Both the position numbers and the translations under genes were made by a program. From the NCBI GenBank assembly GCA_946807835.1, contig OX327696.1, forward strand, positions 2,926,501 to 2,990,500: DNA of 64,000 bases. The letters are read 5' to 3'. A model generated the notes under the pieces. That model saw nothing but the letters and a program-made list of their open reading frames with translations, ran no database searches and was not told where the DNA came from. Origin of the DNA: Ailanthus altissimus (taxonomy: Eukaryota; Streptophyta; Magnoliopsida; Sapindales; Simaroubaceae). Numbering within the stretch: position 1 is the first letter of the stretch; the number at the start of each line of letters is the position of its first letter. Below, piece after piece: positions 22,003-34,813 of the stretch.

Positions 22003-25000
22003 ACTTGGCCATACCTAAGTATCAGGTAGAGAAATTTAACGGTTCGAATGACTTCAATCTGTAGAAGATGAAGGTTAAGGTATTATTAGTAAGTCAACGG
22101 TTAAGCTCAGTATTAGAGGAGACTGCACCTTCATCTAGTAAATAAGAAAAGACGTCAGAGTCATCTAGAGCTGAAGTAAAAATAAGGGACATTCAAGAAA
22201 GAGCTCACAGCATAATTGTTCTATTATTGAGCGATCAAGTACTGAGGGAAGTAGCAAGTGAGACGACAGCGATTGGTCTTTGGAAGAAGCTTGACTCCCT
22301 TTATATACAAAAATTGTTGGCTAACATATTATATATAAAGAAGAAGTTGTATTAGCTATCCATGTTAGAAGGGACGCCGATGAAAGATCATATAGACACC
22401 TTCAATAAGACCATCTTGATCTTGAGTCTATCAATATTAAGATAGAAGACGAAGATAGAGCAATTATGCTGCTGAGCCTACTCCTAAAGAGTTATGAGAG
22501 CTTTGTTGATGCACGACTTTATGACAAAGAGAGTTTAACAATGAACGATGTAAAATCATTATTAAACTCAAAGTTATTAGGGAAGCAAATCAAGGGCAAT
22601 GCAAAAAGTTTATTTGTAAAAAGAAGACCCTTATATAAAGATGGAAAGAAAAATGGCTTAAGATCAAAATTCAAGACTTTTAGGAAATGCTATTGCTACA
22701 AGAAAAATAGACACTTCATAAAAGATTGTCCAGAAAAGAAAGTACAAGACAATAAGAAAGCGAATGCTGCATTTGTCTATGATGATAGTTATAACAGTGT
22801 AAAAATGCTTATCGCTACTAATGGTAAAAATGCTGAACAATGGATTCTTGATTCTGATTATACTTTTCACATGTGCCTACATAAGTCTTAGTTTGTAAAT
22901 TTTCAACCCATTAGTAGTGGTATAGTGTTAATAGGTAATGATATTGCATATCAGATGATCGGAATCAGTAGTATTAAACTTAGGTTCCACGATGGGCGAG
23001 TGAGAGTGTTAACAGATGTTAGGTATGTTCTTGACCTCAAGAGAAACTTGATCTCACAGTGACTTTAGACCAGAGTTGATGTTTCATCAGAATCAACGTA
23101 GGGGTTTTGAGCGTGTTAAAGATTTCATAAAGGTAATGAGATTAGAGAAACACAAAGGCGTTTATGTGCTTAATGGTAAAGTTGTGAGTGATTTTGTATT
23201 ATTCTTTGTAGATGATGAGAATATACAAACCAAGTTGTGGCAAATTAGATTTGCACACCTAAGTGAGAAAAACCTAAAGGAGTTATTTAGTCAAAAGACG
23301 TTTGGTGAGTATAAGTTTCAGCCTTTGGAGTTTTATGAGCGTTGTGTGTTGAGAAAAGCATATAAGTTGAGGTTTAGTATCAGCGAGTACAAGACTAAAG
23401 GGACTTTTGACTATATGCACTCATATCTTTGTAGACCAGCTCAGACAGCTACTTAATGCCAGATATTTTCTCAATTTGATTGATGACTATTTAAGGAAGC
23501 TGTGGGTCTATGTGTTGAAGAGTAAGGATTAAGCATTTTATGTGTTAAAAACTTGGAAGGCTCTTGTTGAAAATCAGATTGGAAAAGGGTAAAGAGTTGA
23601 GAACTAACAACAGTCTCGAGTTTTATAATACAGAGCTTGATGAATTTTGTGCCATGCATGGGATTGCAATGCATAGAATGGTAAGATCAACATCATAGTA
23701 AAATGGCGTAGCTGAAAGGATGAATATGACCCTTCTTGAAAGGGTTAAATGTATACTTACTAATGTGAATATGTCCAAAGAACTTTGGGGAGAAGTTATA
23801 GTATCTGCAGCTTATTTATTAATAGAAGTCATTCTTTAGCTATTAACTTGAAGACATTAGAAGAGAAATAGTCTGGTAATCCTCCTAAGTATGACTATCT
23901 CAGAATATTTAGTTGCTCTTCCTTTGTATATGTTAAGGAGGGAAAGTTGAAACTTAGAGCAATCAAATGGGTATTCATAGGATATCCCGAAGGAGTAAAA
24001 GGATACAAGGTGTGGTGTAAAAACTTAACACCATTAAGGCGTATCATAAGTCGTGATGTGACATTTGATGAGGCAACTATATTGAAAGCCTCTCAAGAAG
24101 ATGAGAAAGAAGAACTGTGTCCAAGGAAGACTCAGCACTTGAGTCAATAAAAGTTGAAGTGGGGACTGAGAGTATATCTAATATACTCCCAGATCAACGC
24201 TTCAATAAGGAGATCCTTAAAGAAGAATTAAAAACACCGGTGATTTTCTCTAAGTCCACCCAAAGAAACATTAGGACTCTTGAGATAGAACTTGAAGAGT
24301 ACCAACTAACCAGAGACAGGCTAAGGAGAACGATAATCCCACCAATTAGGTATGCTTAAACAGATCTAGTTGCTTATGCGTTTAATTCTGCTTACACTCT
24401 TGAGTATGATGAGCCTAGAATATATGGTGAGGCTATGAAGAGTGAAAACAAGAAAGAATAGCAGCAAGCGATGGAAGAAGAGATTAGTTCTTTTAGGAAG
24501 AACAATACTTGAAAGTTGATGGAGAGACCTCAAAAGAAACTAGTTAGGTATAAGTGGATGTATAAGATGAATGAGGAGATATTAGGGATAGAGCCTACAA
24601 GATTTAAGGTTAGGTTAGTTGCATAAGGTTTTACTCAGAGAGAGGGAGTTGACTTTTATAAGATTTTCTCTCCAGTCATCAAGCACACATCCTTTAAGAT
24701 TTTATTAGCCATGTGTACAAATCTCGATTTACATCTAGAGCAGATGTTTATAAAGATAACTTTTTTACATAGAGAGCTTGAAGAGACAATATACATGGCA
24801 CAGTCGTAAAGGTTTGAGGAGCTCGGGAAAGAAGATCATGCTTGTTTGCTAAAGAAGTTATTTTATGAGTTAAAGCAATCACCTAGATAATGGTATAGGA
24901 GATTTGATGAGTTTATGATGGCTTGTGACTTTAGTAGGAGCAAATATGATGGATGCGTGTATTTCAAGAACATAGGATGTGAGATGATGTATTTACTTTT

Positions 25001-25980
25001 GTACGTCGATGATATATTGATCATATATAAGAATATGAGAGAAATACAAAAACTCAAGAAGTAGTTGAGTGGCGAGTTTTAAATGAAGGATTTGGGAGCA
25101 ACGAAAAGAATATTAGGTAAGGATATTGTGAGGGAAAGAAGAGATGTCATTTTCTTTTGCCAACAGTGATATATACTTAAAATCCTAGAGAAGTTTGGAA
25201 TGTCCAACGCAAAGGCTATCTAGAACTCATTTAGTGTGCATTTTAAACGTTTAATAGCACAGTCGCTGACATTTGAAGAGGAGAAATTGCAAATGAGTAA
25301 AGTACCCTATGTAAGTGCCGTGGGAAGCATCATGCATGCAATAGTTTATACAACATCAGACATAGTACATACTGTAAGTGTGGTGAGTAGATACATGACA
25401 ATTTTGAAAAAGCATCACTGGCTTGCAGTGAAGTGAACTTTGAGATATCTCAAGGGGACTTCGAATTATGGGTTAGTATATAGGAGGAATGAAGACAATA
25501 GTAAAATAGTAAAAGGATATGTAGAATTAGATTATTCGGGTGATCTAGACAATAGAAGATCATTGACGAGTTGCGTATTCACAGTGTTTGGGTGTAGTGT
25601 ATGTTGGAGATCAGTTTTACAACATGTGATTGCACTATCTATCACAAAGGCGGAGTATATAGTTGTTGGTGAATCTGTTAAGGAGGGGTTGTGGTTGAAA
25701 AGCATATGCGCAGAGGTATTGGCTAGTGAAGATGTAAACACTAGTGTATATTGTGACAGCCAAAGTACCATATACCTAAGCAAGCATCAAGTGTTCTACA
25801 AGAGGTCAAAACACATTAATGTGTAGCACCACTACATTCGAGAGATTGTCCAAAGTAGTGAAGTTAGTTTAATAAAGATAGTATCGTCTAAAAATCCTAC
25901 TGACATATGGACTAAGCCACTGCCCTCGGTTAAGTGCATCCTATACAAAGGCTTAATAGTAGTCACTACTTTCTGAAGGT
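22003..25980 (+). pseudogene. Copia A gag-pol polyprotein, multiply broken
   Basis: Gag starts near 22009 (MPKYQVEKFNGSNDF, then a stop where this family has Trp). The zinc knuckle is near 22686-22730 (C-Y-C-Y-K-K-N-R-H-F-I-K-D-C). Its spacing is normal. Protease at 22840-22870 reads WILDSDYTFHM; the catalytic Asp is present but the Gly of D-S/T-G is Asp. GAG-pre-integrase and integrase are in pieces at 23076-24150. Reverse transcriptase is at about 24430-25200, with the catalytic YVDD-type motif near 25001-25015 (LLYVDDILI). RNase H is at 25440-25930 (YLKGTSNYGLVY, ITKAEYI, CDSQSTIYLSKH). At least a dozen stops or shifts separate these parts, so nothing functional is made. Confidence 0.88.
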
Positions 25981-26006
25981 GATCGAAGATGTGAGATGGG
26001 GGATTG

Positions 26007-26685
26007 TGTTACTTTATGGATGATTTTGAATCAAAGAGGGAATTTCAGAGAGTATTGATTAAAAATCATCGGGATATAATTTGGAGAATAAGTCAAGTGC
26101 GTAGGGTAAAAGAAGATCGAAGATGGATGTGAAAAGAGACGAAAGACACAAAGGATGGTGCCCAAGTGTGGGCGCTGCGACCACCAGGTCCTAGGAGCCA
26201 CAGCGACGAGGAGTTGGGCATCGTGGAGCCGAGCGTGGAAAGAGTTTCCCGTTTTGATACATATCTATTTTGTCTCCCACTTATTTTAGGACTCCTCAAA
26301 ATGACTCCCACAAGATTAGGGTAAACTTATGTCATCCTAAAACCTATATAAAGGCTATTTATTAGCTTGTAAATACATCTTAATGATTTTTGAAGAAATC
26401 TTTGTGATTTAGACATACTTTGTGATTCTTAATGAGAGAAAATCCCTAGATTGCAAGAAAGAGTATTTTTTGTGACTCTTTCTTGTAAAATGTATACTTT
26501 GTGAGTGTCTTATGATTCAATAATAAGAAAGAGTGATCTTGATCTGCCGTGGACGTAAACAAATTTTTGAATCACGTAAATTCTTTATGTTCTTCTTCTA
26601 CCTTTCTCTCTATAGTTCTTTAATTACTTGTTCTGTATCATATTATTTAGGTTATATTGCTTGTTTGTGTGCTTCCGCTTCTACA
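26007..26685 (+). repeat. 3' LTR of copia A (679 bp)
   Basis: Starts TGTTACTTT directly after the purine tract, ends TTCTACA. Carries TATATAAAGGC near 26345 and a GC-rich block at about 26155-26230. Confidence 0.85.
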
Positions 26686-28080
26686 ATAACCATCCCTAAA
26701 CAACTAATGACACTAAAAATGACCTTATAACTAGAGGAATTAAAACCGTCTTGAACTCTACTAGAGTTCAAACATCTTATCTAAATTTGAGGTGCACAAT
26801 CTTTCATTAAAGCAAGCATCTATGTGCCTTGTAAATAAAAATATTATAAGCGAATGTTTTGGCCAGTAGAAGTAGTTTAATAAACAGGAAATTACCAAAG
26901 ATGCTCTCGAAGAAAAGTAATTCGTAAAACACGTATTTGTAATAAAAAGATTATAAGCAACTATTGTGGCCTATAAAAGTAGTTCTATAACATGAATTTA
27001 ACATTTTCTAGTTAATGAAATCTTGAACTATTATAAACCACTCTTATCTTTAGGTATTTATAAAGGGAAATCATCATTTTTCCTTCTTTATAAAGTCTTG
27101 AATTATTAACTATCCTTCATGTTTTTGGTATTACCTAAACATGCTTATAGTAGAAGTTATTTTGGGATTTGACAAAAGATTTAAGAAATCCTACATATCT
27201 AGCTTAATAATTTTATTTATACAAGCAATGTAAAATTTATACTTCATCTTTACTTTATCTATCTTCATCTTATTATTTTTAATGTCAAGAGTGTTAAATC
27301 TCAAATGGTTTAAAAATATTCTTTTGTTTTTAAAAGGTACATCAATTTGTATAATAATTAGGATTAAATCACATAACACATTAACAAATGTCCGAGCTAA
27401 ATAACCTCATAAATGAGGGAATAATAGCCATACACAGAAATAACTGCCCTACAAATGAAAAATAACTGCTTCCACAAAGTGGAAATAAATTGCACTACTC
27501 TACCAACAACCAGAGCTCAAACTCCAAATGAAAGTTAAGAAAGTACACAAAACTTGCCACTAAAACAAGTAGTAATGCGCATTTTAAAAACATTCTTAAC
27601 TAGTTAAGAAAATCATTATCTTATAAAATTTTTCGTAAATGTTTTAAAAAATATATTGGTCCACCAAAATAGATATGTAAAATTTAACTTATAAATCCTG
27701 GAATATTATTGCTAATAGAAAATTTTAAGGTATATTTCCTACAAATGTCTATAGTGGACAAGATACTTTGCAAACATTTGATGTGATTTTGTTTCGAATA
27801 TTTACTGCACTGCTCTTAAACAAAACAATAGGATCCAGCTTTAAAAAGTTTTATAAATACAAGTTATTAAAAAAATCCTTAAAATGAGACATCTTTCACG
27901 TGAAAAAAGAAAAAGAGAACAAGAAGGAATAGTAGGACAGGACTTGCAGCTTTGGCTAGCCACTGATGAAATCTATATATTAAAACTTGGGGTTCCCACT
28001 AAAGCTTTGTAGCCACAACAAATTGGGATAGTAGCAGTTCTAAGGGTGGACAATATCAGCTCTCCGTTTTATTTATAACC
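26686..28080. other. Gene-free spacer between copia A and copia B
   Basis: AT-rich, no supported open frame; the minus-strand frame at 27191-27379 is low complexity. The part at 26890-26960 resembles 21115-21200. Nothing else recognised. Confidence 0.5.
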
Positions 28081-28368
28081 AGTTAAAGATAAAATAAATC
28101 AAATAATTCTCTTCTTAATTGATCTATAGGTTAATATAGTATCTATTACCTTTTGCATGTATTTTCATTTTTTTTCTATACTTAACTAGTTTAGCTCAAT
28201 TACCTTTTATGTGTATCTTTCTTTTATATGTAATTACCTAGTTTAGCACTTCCTTCTTTTCTCCATATAAAAATCGCCCTATAAATGTAAAGCTTACTCT
28301 TTGTACTTTAATGTACAACAATACACGATTCTTGTCAAATTCTTTCTTCTTCTTCTCTTAATTTTTCA
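28081..28368 (+). repeat. 5' LTR of copia B
   Basis: Colinear with 32645-32931. Both contain TAAAGCTTACTCTTTG (28289 and 32849) and an ACAACAATACA run near the end. Confidence 0.85.
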
Positions 28369-28468
28369 TGGAATCAAAGCCCTAGGTTTGAACATGATAT
28401 CCACTTATTTAGTAAAGGAGAAGAAAGAATTTACAAAAATTATGGTAGAAAAAAGTTGTTGATAAGAT

Positions 28469-31400
28469 GAATGCCTTAACCATACATCACTCAGATCATC
28501 CGAGTCTTGTTTTGGTTACCAAAATGCTTGAATGAGACAACTATGGATAATAGAGCCGCATGATGCATATAGCTCTAAGTGCTAAGAACAAATAGGATTC
28601 ATCAACGGGATGATACAAGCACCGCCTCAGTCTAACCCTAAGTTTCTATTATGTCAACGGTGCAATGATATGATATTATCTTAGATTTTGAATTTACTTC
28701 ATTCAGATATTGTAGCAAGTGTTATTTATGTAGAAACTGTGAACGACTTCTAGGACAGCTTGAAAGATAGGTTATCTTAAGAGAATGACTCGCGAATCTA
28801 TTAACTTCGATAAGAAATTATTGAACAATGACAAATATCTCAGTTTATTTCAGTCTATTACACCAAGATGAAGTCACTTTGAGATGAGTTGGCTTCTTAT
28901 TAAGATTCATTTTTTTATAATTGTGAGGAATGAGAAGAAAAAGAAAAGGGTCATACAGTTCTTGATAGGACTAAATGAATCTTAAGTTAGTGTCCGAGAT
29001 TTAATTCTCATGGTGAGTCATTTCTTAGACACATGCAAGGTTCATGCTTTGATACTCCAACAAGAGAGGCAAACAAAAGTAGTTGTTCAAAAAGAGAGAG
29101 TCAGTCATGGTATGATAAAAGATTTAAATGCTTTAAAAACCAAGGAGCAAACATAAAAAAAAGGTCGTACTCATTGTGGAAAAGACAAGCATACCATTGA
29201 TCTTTGCTGCCTTCTCCTTGATTTTCAACTAAGACAAAAGCTATATAATAAGGAAGTAGAGCCACGAAGAAAGAAGCCTAATGTTGATAACTCAACAGTC
29301 AAAGAAGAATTCAAGAGACAAAGTTTTACCAACACCACTTTTACATGTTAAAGAGTACAATTAACTCAAAACTCTACTTTGAAAGGATCATGGTAACCTT
29401 TGCTTTTTATGAACACTATAGGAATTCATTCACCTTTTTATTGTAAGATTAAATCTCCATTATATAATGAATGGATTATAGATATTGAGGCTACCAACTA
29501 TGTTTCTAATGCTCAACCAACATTGCATAAGACAACTTTTTTCTATAATTCTGTTCAGTTACCAAATGAAGTCCAAGCTAAGATTGAGTGTCTTAGGTTC
29601 ACAAAGGTATTTGATAACATTACTCTAAATGATGTCCTCTATGTACCAAACATTAGAGTTAATATGTTATTAGTTGGTAAACTTATTAGAGCATTGATTT
29701 GTAGTATAATATTTTACCCTAATGTTTGTATGGTGTAAGACATGACTACGAAAAAGTCGATTGGCTAAGGCAAGCATTTTAATAGTTTATACTATCTTGA
29801 AGCCAGTTAAATACCATCCACCGTACACCACATCCAATGTAATCTTCATATTTGGCATCAACGATCAGGCCATCCCTTTATTGCACCCTTTCAGGCACTC
29901 TATAACACTAATTTATAAATCTCTTTTGATTATGCTTTATTTTGTGATGTTTATCCTTTAGCTAAACAAACTAATTTATCTTTTTTCAATAATTCTATAT
30001 GTACTAGTGCATATTTTAATTTAATTTATTGTGATATTTATGAACCTTATAAAATTACTTTTTATATGTGAACTTGTTATTTCTCATTTATTGTTGATGA
30101 TTATTCTCATTATACCTAGATACATTTAATGAGTTTTAAATCGAGACTTAATTATTAATAAAGTTATTTTCTTCATGGGTCTAAAATAAATTTCATTATA
30201 GGATTAAAGCTTTACAGTCTAATAATGAGAAAGAGTTTTTATCTTTACGAGCATTCTTTACAGATAATGGCACATCTTTCAAATATACTTGCCTAAACAC
30301 ACCCCAACAAAATGAAATTATAGAGCAGAAACATAAACATCTTTTAAATATAAGTTGTTTGCTTCATTTTCAAACCAACCTACATTTGTAGTTTTGGGCG
30401 GAGAGCCTAAAGTAGCTTGCTACCTAATCAACAACCTTTCAACACCTGTCATAGGTCTAGCCAAGCACCATATCACTGGCTTTATAATAAATCTCCAGTA
30501 TACTCCTACTCTACACCTTCGAGTGTTTATGTTATGTTATCAACCTTAAACTATATCATAAATTTGACACTCAAGTCTAAAAATGTATATTCTTTGGTTA
30601 TATACTTAGATAAAAAGGCTACAGTGTCTATGATCTCCAGCTCATGAAACCTTGATCTCTCTTGATATAGTATTTTACGAATCCATATTCTCATATTCAA
30701 CCACTCTAATTCAAAACTTTGATGACCATATAGGCATACCAACCCTACCTTTACCACTTGACACCACAAATAATGCCAAATATCTTTAAAATGACTAAAA
30801 ATAGCATCTAGATATCGTGACACCAATTTCTCCATGCCATTATGACATCGCAACAGAAATTAAAGAGCCACTTTAGAACCTCAATGTTGCGGCATCACCC
30901 ATCTCACACCATGACAACACCCTAATTTTACTCAAATTTGAGATACTCCCTTATTCTTATCCACTATGAATTTCTTCTCGCCCCATAAATCTCTAAACCT
31001 GTCTTTATGATTATGAGATAAACCATTCTAAGTTTTTCATGCTAGGCCCTTCTTCTTTTTCTTCACTTATGTCTGGCACGCGCCACCCAATTTTAAGCTG
31101 TGTCTCATACACCTATCTCTCTCCTTTACACTAGAATTTTATCAATATTTTTTCTTACACGGTTGAACCAAAACATATAAATAGGCTTGCAATAATTTGC
31201 ATTAAGCTGTCGCTATGAATGAAGAGATTTTAGCCTTTGAAGTAAATTATACTATAGCATGGTCTCGTTACCTTCTAGTTATTGACCTATTAGTTAAAAA
31301 TAGGTCTAGAAAATCAAGTACAACTCTAACAATTTAATTGAGCATTATAAAGCTTGCCTCGTAGCTAAAGGGTTTACTCAATGCAAGGGTATTGACTATA

Positions 31401-32575
31401 CTGAGACTTTTACTCTAATGGCTAAGTTTACTTTTTGATGTCTTTTGGCTTGCTTTCATTCATCATTGGCATCTTCATCAATTGGATGATCAAAATGATT
31501 TCCTTCATAAAGATTTATGTGAAGAGGTTTATGAGACTTATCCTCTGGGTTTCCATCGAAAGAGGTTAGCAACTCATGATTTATTGACTCTATAAATCTC
31601 TTTACGGATTAAACCAAGTCTCTTAGAGTTAATTTCATAGGTTTCTTAATGCAATTTAGAAATTTAATTTTCGACATTCATAAACAGATTATTCTTTATT
31701 CATCAAGGTCAATGGTAATTCTCTTATTTTATCCTTCTTCATATTGACAATATGATAATTATTGGCAACAATGAGAAAATAATAAAAGAGATAAAGAATT
31801 TCTCGGCAAATTTTTTTTCAAATTAAAGATCTTGGTCATTTGAAGTATTTTCTTAGAATAAAAGTTACCGACCCAAAGTAGGAATTTTCATTAGCAAAAT
31901 GAAATACACACTTGACATATTATAAGTGGTTGAACTTCTAAGTGCTAAACCTATAAAGTTTTCTGTAGAACAAATCCTCAAGCCTTTTTCTAATGAAGGA
32001 TAGTTGCTTAATGATCTAAGTCAATATTATAGGTTGATTAGGAAGTTAATTTATTGTACCAACATTAGACTAAACATTACTTACTCAATCAACACATTTA
32101 GTCAGTTTATGCAGCAACTTAGAAAGCTGCATTTTAAAGTAGTATATCAGGTGTTGCAATATTTAAAAAATGCTTTGGGACAGGGTCTTTTATTTTCTTC
32201 ATATGGAAAGCTATAGTTGACAAGCTTTTGTGATGCAGATTGGGCTAGATGTCCATATACACAATGGTCAATTATTAGATATTACGTTTTTCTTGATAAT
32301 TCTTTTATTTCATAGAAAAGCAAGGAAAAAGTCATAATATCACGGTCCTTAGCAGAATCTGAGTATAGGTCCATGGCATTGATTTCTAGCGAATTAACTT
32401 GGTTATGATAGTTACTAAAGATTTCCAAGTACCTTACTTAAAGCTAACTCAACTATTTTGTGACAATCAAGCAACAATTTATATTTTAATCAACCATGTC
32501 TTTTATAAAATGACAAAACTTTTTTCGTGGAAAGCAAAAAACAAGTTACTGACCTTTTTACTAAGCCATTAAGTT
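28469..32575 (+). pseudogene. Copia B gag-pol polyprotein, multiply broken
   Basis: Gag begins near 28469 (MNALTIHHSDHPSLVLV). A decayed zinc-knuckle region lies near 29170-29230. Protease is at 29470-29690: WIIDIEATNYVS, where the family has D-T-G, so the active-site Gly is lost; the flap-like YVPNIRVNMLLVGKL follows. Integrase pieces are at 29990-30600 and the C-terminal YDLQ...SRDVVFYE-like section at 30620-30700. Reverse transcriptase is in fragments at 31260-31900. RNase H runs from 32004 to 32420 (YLKNALGQGLLF, FCDADWA, LAESEYRSMA). Roughly 500 bases from 30710 to 31180 do not read as copia and may be a later insertion. Stops are frequent throughout. Confidence 0.82.
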
Positions 32576-32644
32576 AAGATGGTTTCTTCTCTCTTCTTGG
32601 CAATTTGGGAGTCCTTGACATTTACTATTCATCTTGAGTAGGAG

Positions 32645-32931
32645 TGTTAAAATAGAAAACAAATTAATCAATTTTCTCCTCAATTGATATTTAGGTCAAT
32701 ATAGTTTCAATTACCTTTTATGTGTATTATTCTTTTATATGTATTACTTAGTTTAGCTCAATTACCTTTTATCTGTAATTTTCTTTTATATGTTGTTACT
32801 TGATTAACTCTCCCTTGCTTTCTCAACATAAGACTAGCCTTAAAATGTAAAGCTTACTCTTTGCATTTTAATATACAACAATACATAGTTCTTGTTTAAA
32901 ATCTTTCTTCTTTTTGTACTATTTTAGAACA
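32645..32931 (+). repeat. 3' LTR of copia B
   Basis: TGTTAAAATAG to TTAGAACA, 287 bp. Paired with 28081-28368. Confidence 0.85.
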
Positions 32932-33416
32932 AACCATGAACCAAATTAATTGGCTTCATAATCGACTTTACAAAGTAAACTGAATTGGTTCGGTTAGATT
33001 CTCAACTTTTGTCATTTTTTTTTGTTTGTTTTATAATTTTATGTTTTCAAATTTCAACAAAAGTGATCTAAACTTAAAGCATAATTGACTCGGTTTGGTT
33101 CACTCAAAAAATGCCCAGCCTTAAGAAACACTAGTTGTGGAGTGTATACATGAGCGTTTGATAAGCACCTAATTATAGAGTAGAAATTGCTAATTTTCTT
33201 TACAAAGGGATTTGAAAAAACTATTGAATAAGCATTTCCATTAATAAATTTGAATAAGAAAATTTAAAAATTATATAATTTTAATTTTTTTCAAGTCTGG
33301 ATTTTGGGGTAGACTCAGAAGTGGTAACTCATCCCTAAACCCGCTTCAAATATAGTTCGTTGAGAGATAACCCATTTCATAGCCCAAAAAAAAAAATTTT
33401 TAAAAACTTTCCTATT
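32932..33416. other. AT-rich spacer, no gene seen
   Basis: Nothing supported on either strand. The start (AACCATGAACC...) may be the continuation of the sequence interrupted by copia B. Confidence 0.5.
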
Positions 33417-34813
33417 TATTACCTATTTAACCCCATTGGGAATTTCCCAACCCTATTACATGATTCTAGAAAAATTGTAACACTAGAACAAGACATCCTT
33501 GTGTCTCTGCAATTGTTCTTTTAAGTGGTTATACCTTTGAAGTTGAAATTATAATTAAAAATTTTGCGTTTCTTTGTGAAGACAAAAGAGGTAATATCAT
33601 CTCACGTAACATGAAAAGGAGAATAATTTATTAAAGCAGAAAAGGATTTCCATCTATCATCCTTTGCTGTATTTTCTTTCATATAATTTAATTAAAAAAG
33701 TTTAAACCGAATCTGACCCCTACTAACCCACATATTATATCACTTCTTCTTTGAAATTTTGAAAAATGTATTTTTTAAAACCAACTAGTCACAAGTTCTA
33801 TGCACTCACCCAAAGTATTTATCACAATTATTCGTCCCAGGTACGTGTCATTCTATTATAAAATACTTTTTTAAAAAAATAAAAAAAAGGTCATTGCGTT
33901 TTCTTCTCTATCGCAACTTTTGAAAGTAACAATTAACATTTTTAATGGATTAGGAGTTGATTAATACCACAAAATACATCACTTTAGTCATTCTTTAACA
34001 TTAGTGTTTGGCTGACTTGTAGAATTGGGGTTAATTGGCTTATTATAAAAGAGAAATTATGGGATTTGTTTAACTCTATACACACCTAAAAATCAGCTCG
34101 TTTCCCATGAGAGACACCACCAAATTCTGTTGGAATTAATTCAAATAGAAGTTTATCAATCGGTGGCTGCAAACGGAAGTTGTAAGTTTTCCGCATAATT
34201 ATCTCTTTTATTATCACCTTTTGCTTTGTAAGTAACTTGAAATAATTGTTTGATCCCGTAATAAAGAAGTGAAAAAGCTTGGACTTTACTATTCTTTTAT
34301 TAAAGTTTTCAAGAGATAATGGATCTGTTTAGAGTAAGCAAGATACTGAATATTCGAAATCAAAACCATACTAAATTTCAAGGTGAACTAGAGATCACAG
34401 TGTTCACCTTAATCAAGTTACTATGAGAAAATATTCACGGGGGTCACATAATTTTAACCACTCGAAAAGTGCATAATGGGCAGAATTTAAAGAAGAAAGC
34501 AAAAAAAAAATAAATAAATAAAAATAAAAAACACATTCAAAGCATATAAAGGGGTTCCATGTTAAATTCATATTCGGCTACTGGATGATTGCTAAATTCT
34601 CAATGAAGCTTGCTGTTTCTATGATGCGGATGTGTTTATTGCTTTCGACCATATGCCTGGACATCTTTTATAACTTATTATACTTTTTTTTTTCTTTACG
34701 GATCTGCGGTCAAATTTAAAATACGTGTAGAGATGGATAATTCCAAGATGTCACTTGTTTCATTCCAAATTTTCAGGAACTTAGAAAAAAAGGGTGCAGA
34801 ATCAGTTGCTTCC
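33417..34813 (+). promoter_or_regulatory. 5' flank and probable leader of TNL gene 1
   Basis: 33417-34275 is shared with 19695-20545. Nearer the gene, ATTTTCAG at 34769-34776 followed by GAACTTA is also found before TNL gene 2 (AAATTTTCAG ending 56070, then GAACTTAAAT). This looks like a conserved splice acceptor of an intron in the 5' leader, ending 37 bases before the ATG at 34814. The matching donor upstream was not identified. Confidence 0.5.

Larger units (their letters stand above)
21329..26685 (+). mobile_element. Ty1/copia retrotransposon A, full structure, decayed
   Basis: 5' LTR about 21329-21973, 3' LTR 26007-26685, and between them gag, protease, integrase, reverse transcriptase and RNase H in copia order. 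The 3' LTR starts TGTTA; the 5' LTR ends TAACA, giving matching inverted ends. The 5' LTR lacks its first 40 or so bases. Met-tRNA primer-binding site TGGTATCATAGC at 21977-21988; polypurine tract GAGATGGGGGA before 26004. Coding is broken by many stops and frameshifts. The proteins resemble the TNT1-94 type of copia. No target duplication can be read because the left end is missing. Confidence 0.9.
28081..32931 (+). mobile_element. Ty1/copia retrotransposon B, full structure, decayed
   Basis: Short LTRs at 28081-28368 (288 bp) and 32645-32931 (287 bp) enclose a copia gag-pol. The 3' LTR starts TGTTAAAA and ends GAACA; the 5' LTR has AG in place of TG. A Met-tRNA primer-binding site variant, TGGAATCAAAGC, starts at 28369. 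The flanks share AACC (28077-28080 and 32932-32935), consistent with a short target duplication. It belongs to a different copia lineage from element A, with small LTRs and a gag start containing HHSDHPSLVLV. Confidence 0.88.

Noticed and set aside
29400..29738. 112-residue open frame as an independent gene
   Set aside because: It is the decayed protease section of copia B.
34733..34813. Earlier in-frame ATG for TNL gene 1
   Set aside because: It lies before a conserved splice acceptor (34776). The start at 34814 gives the same exon length and MSIQ start as gene 2.
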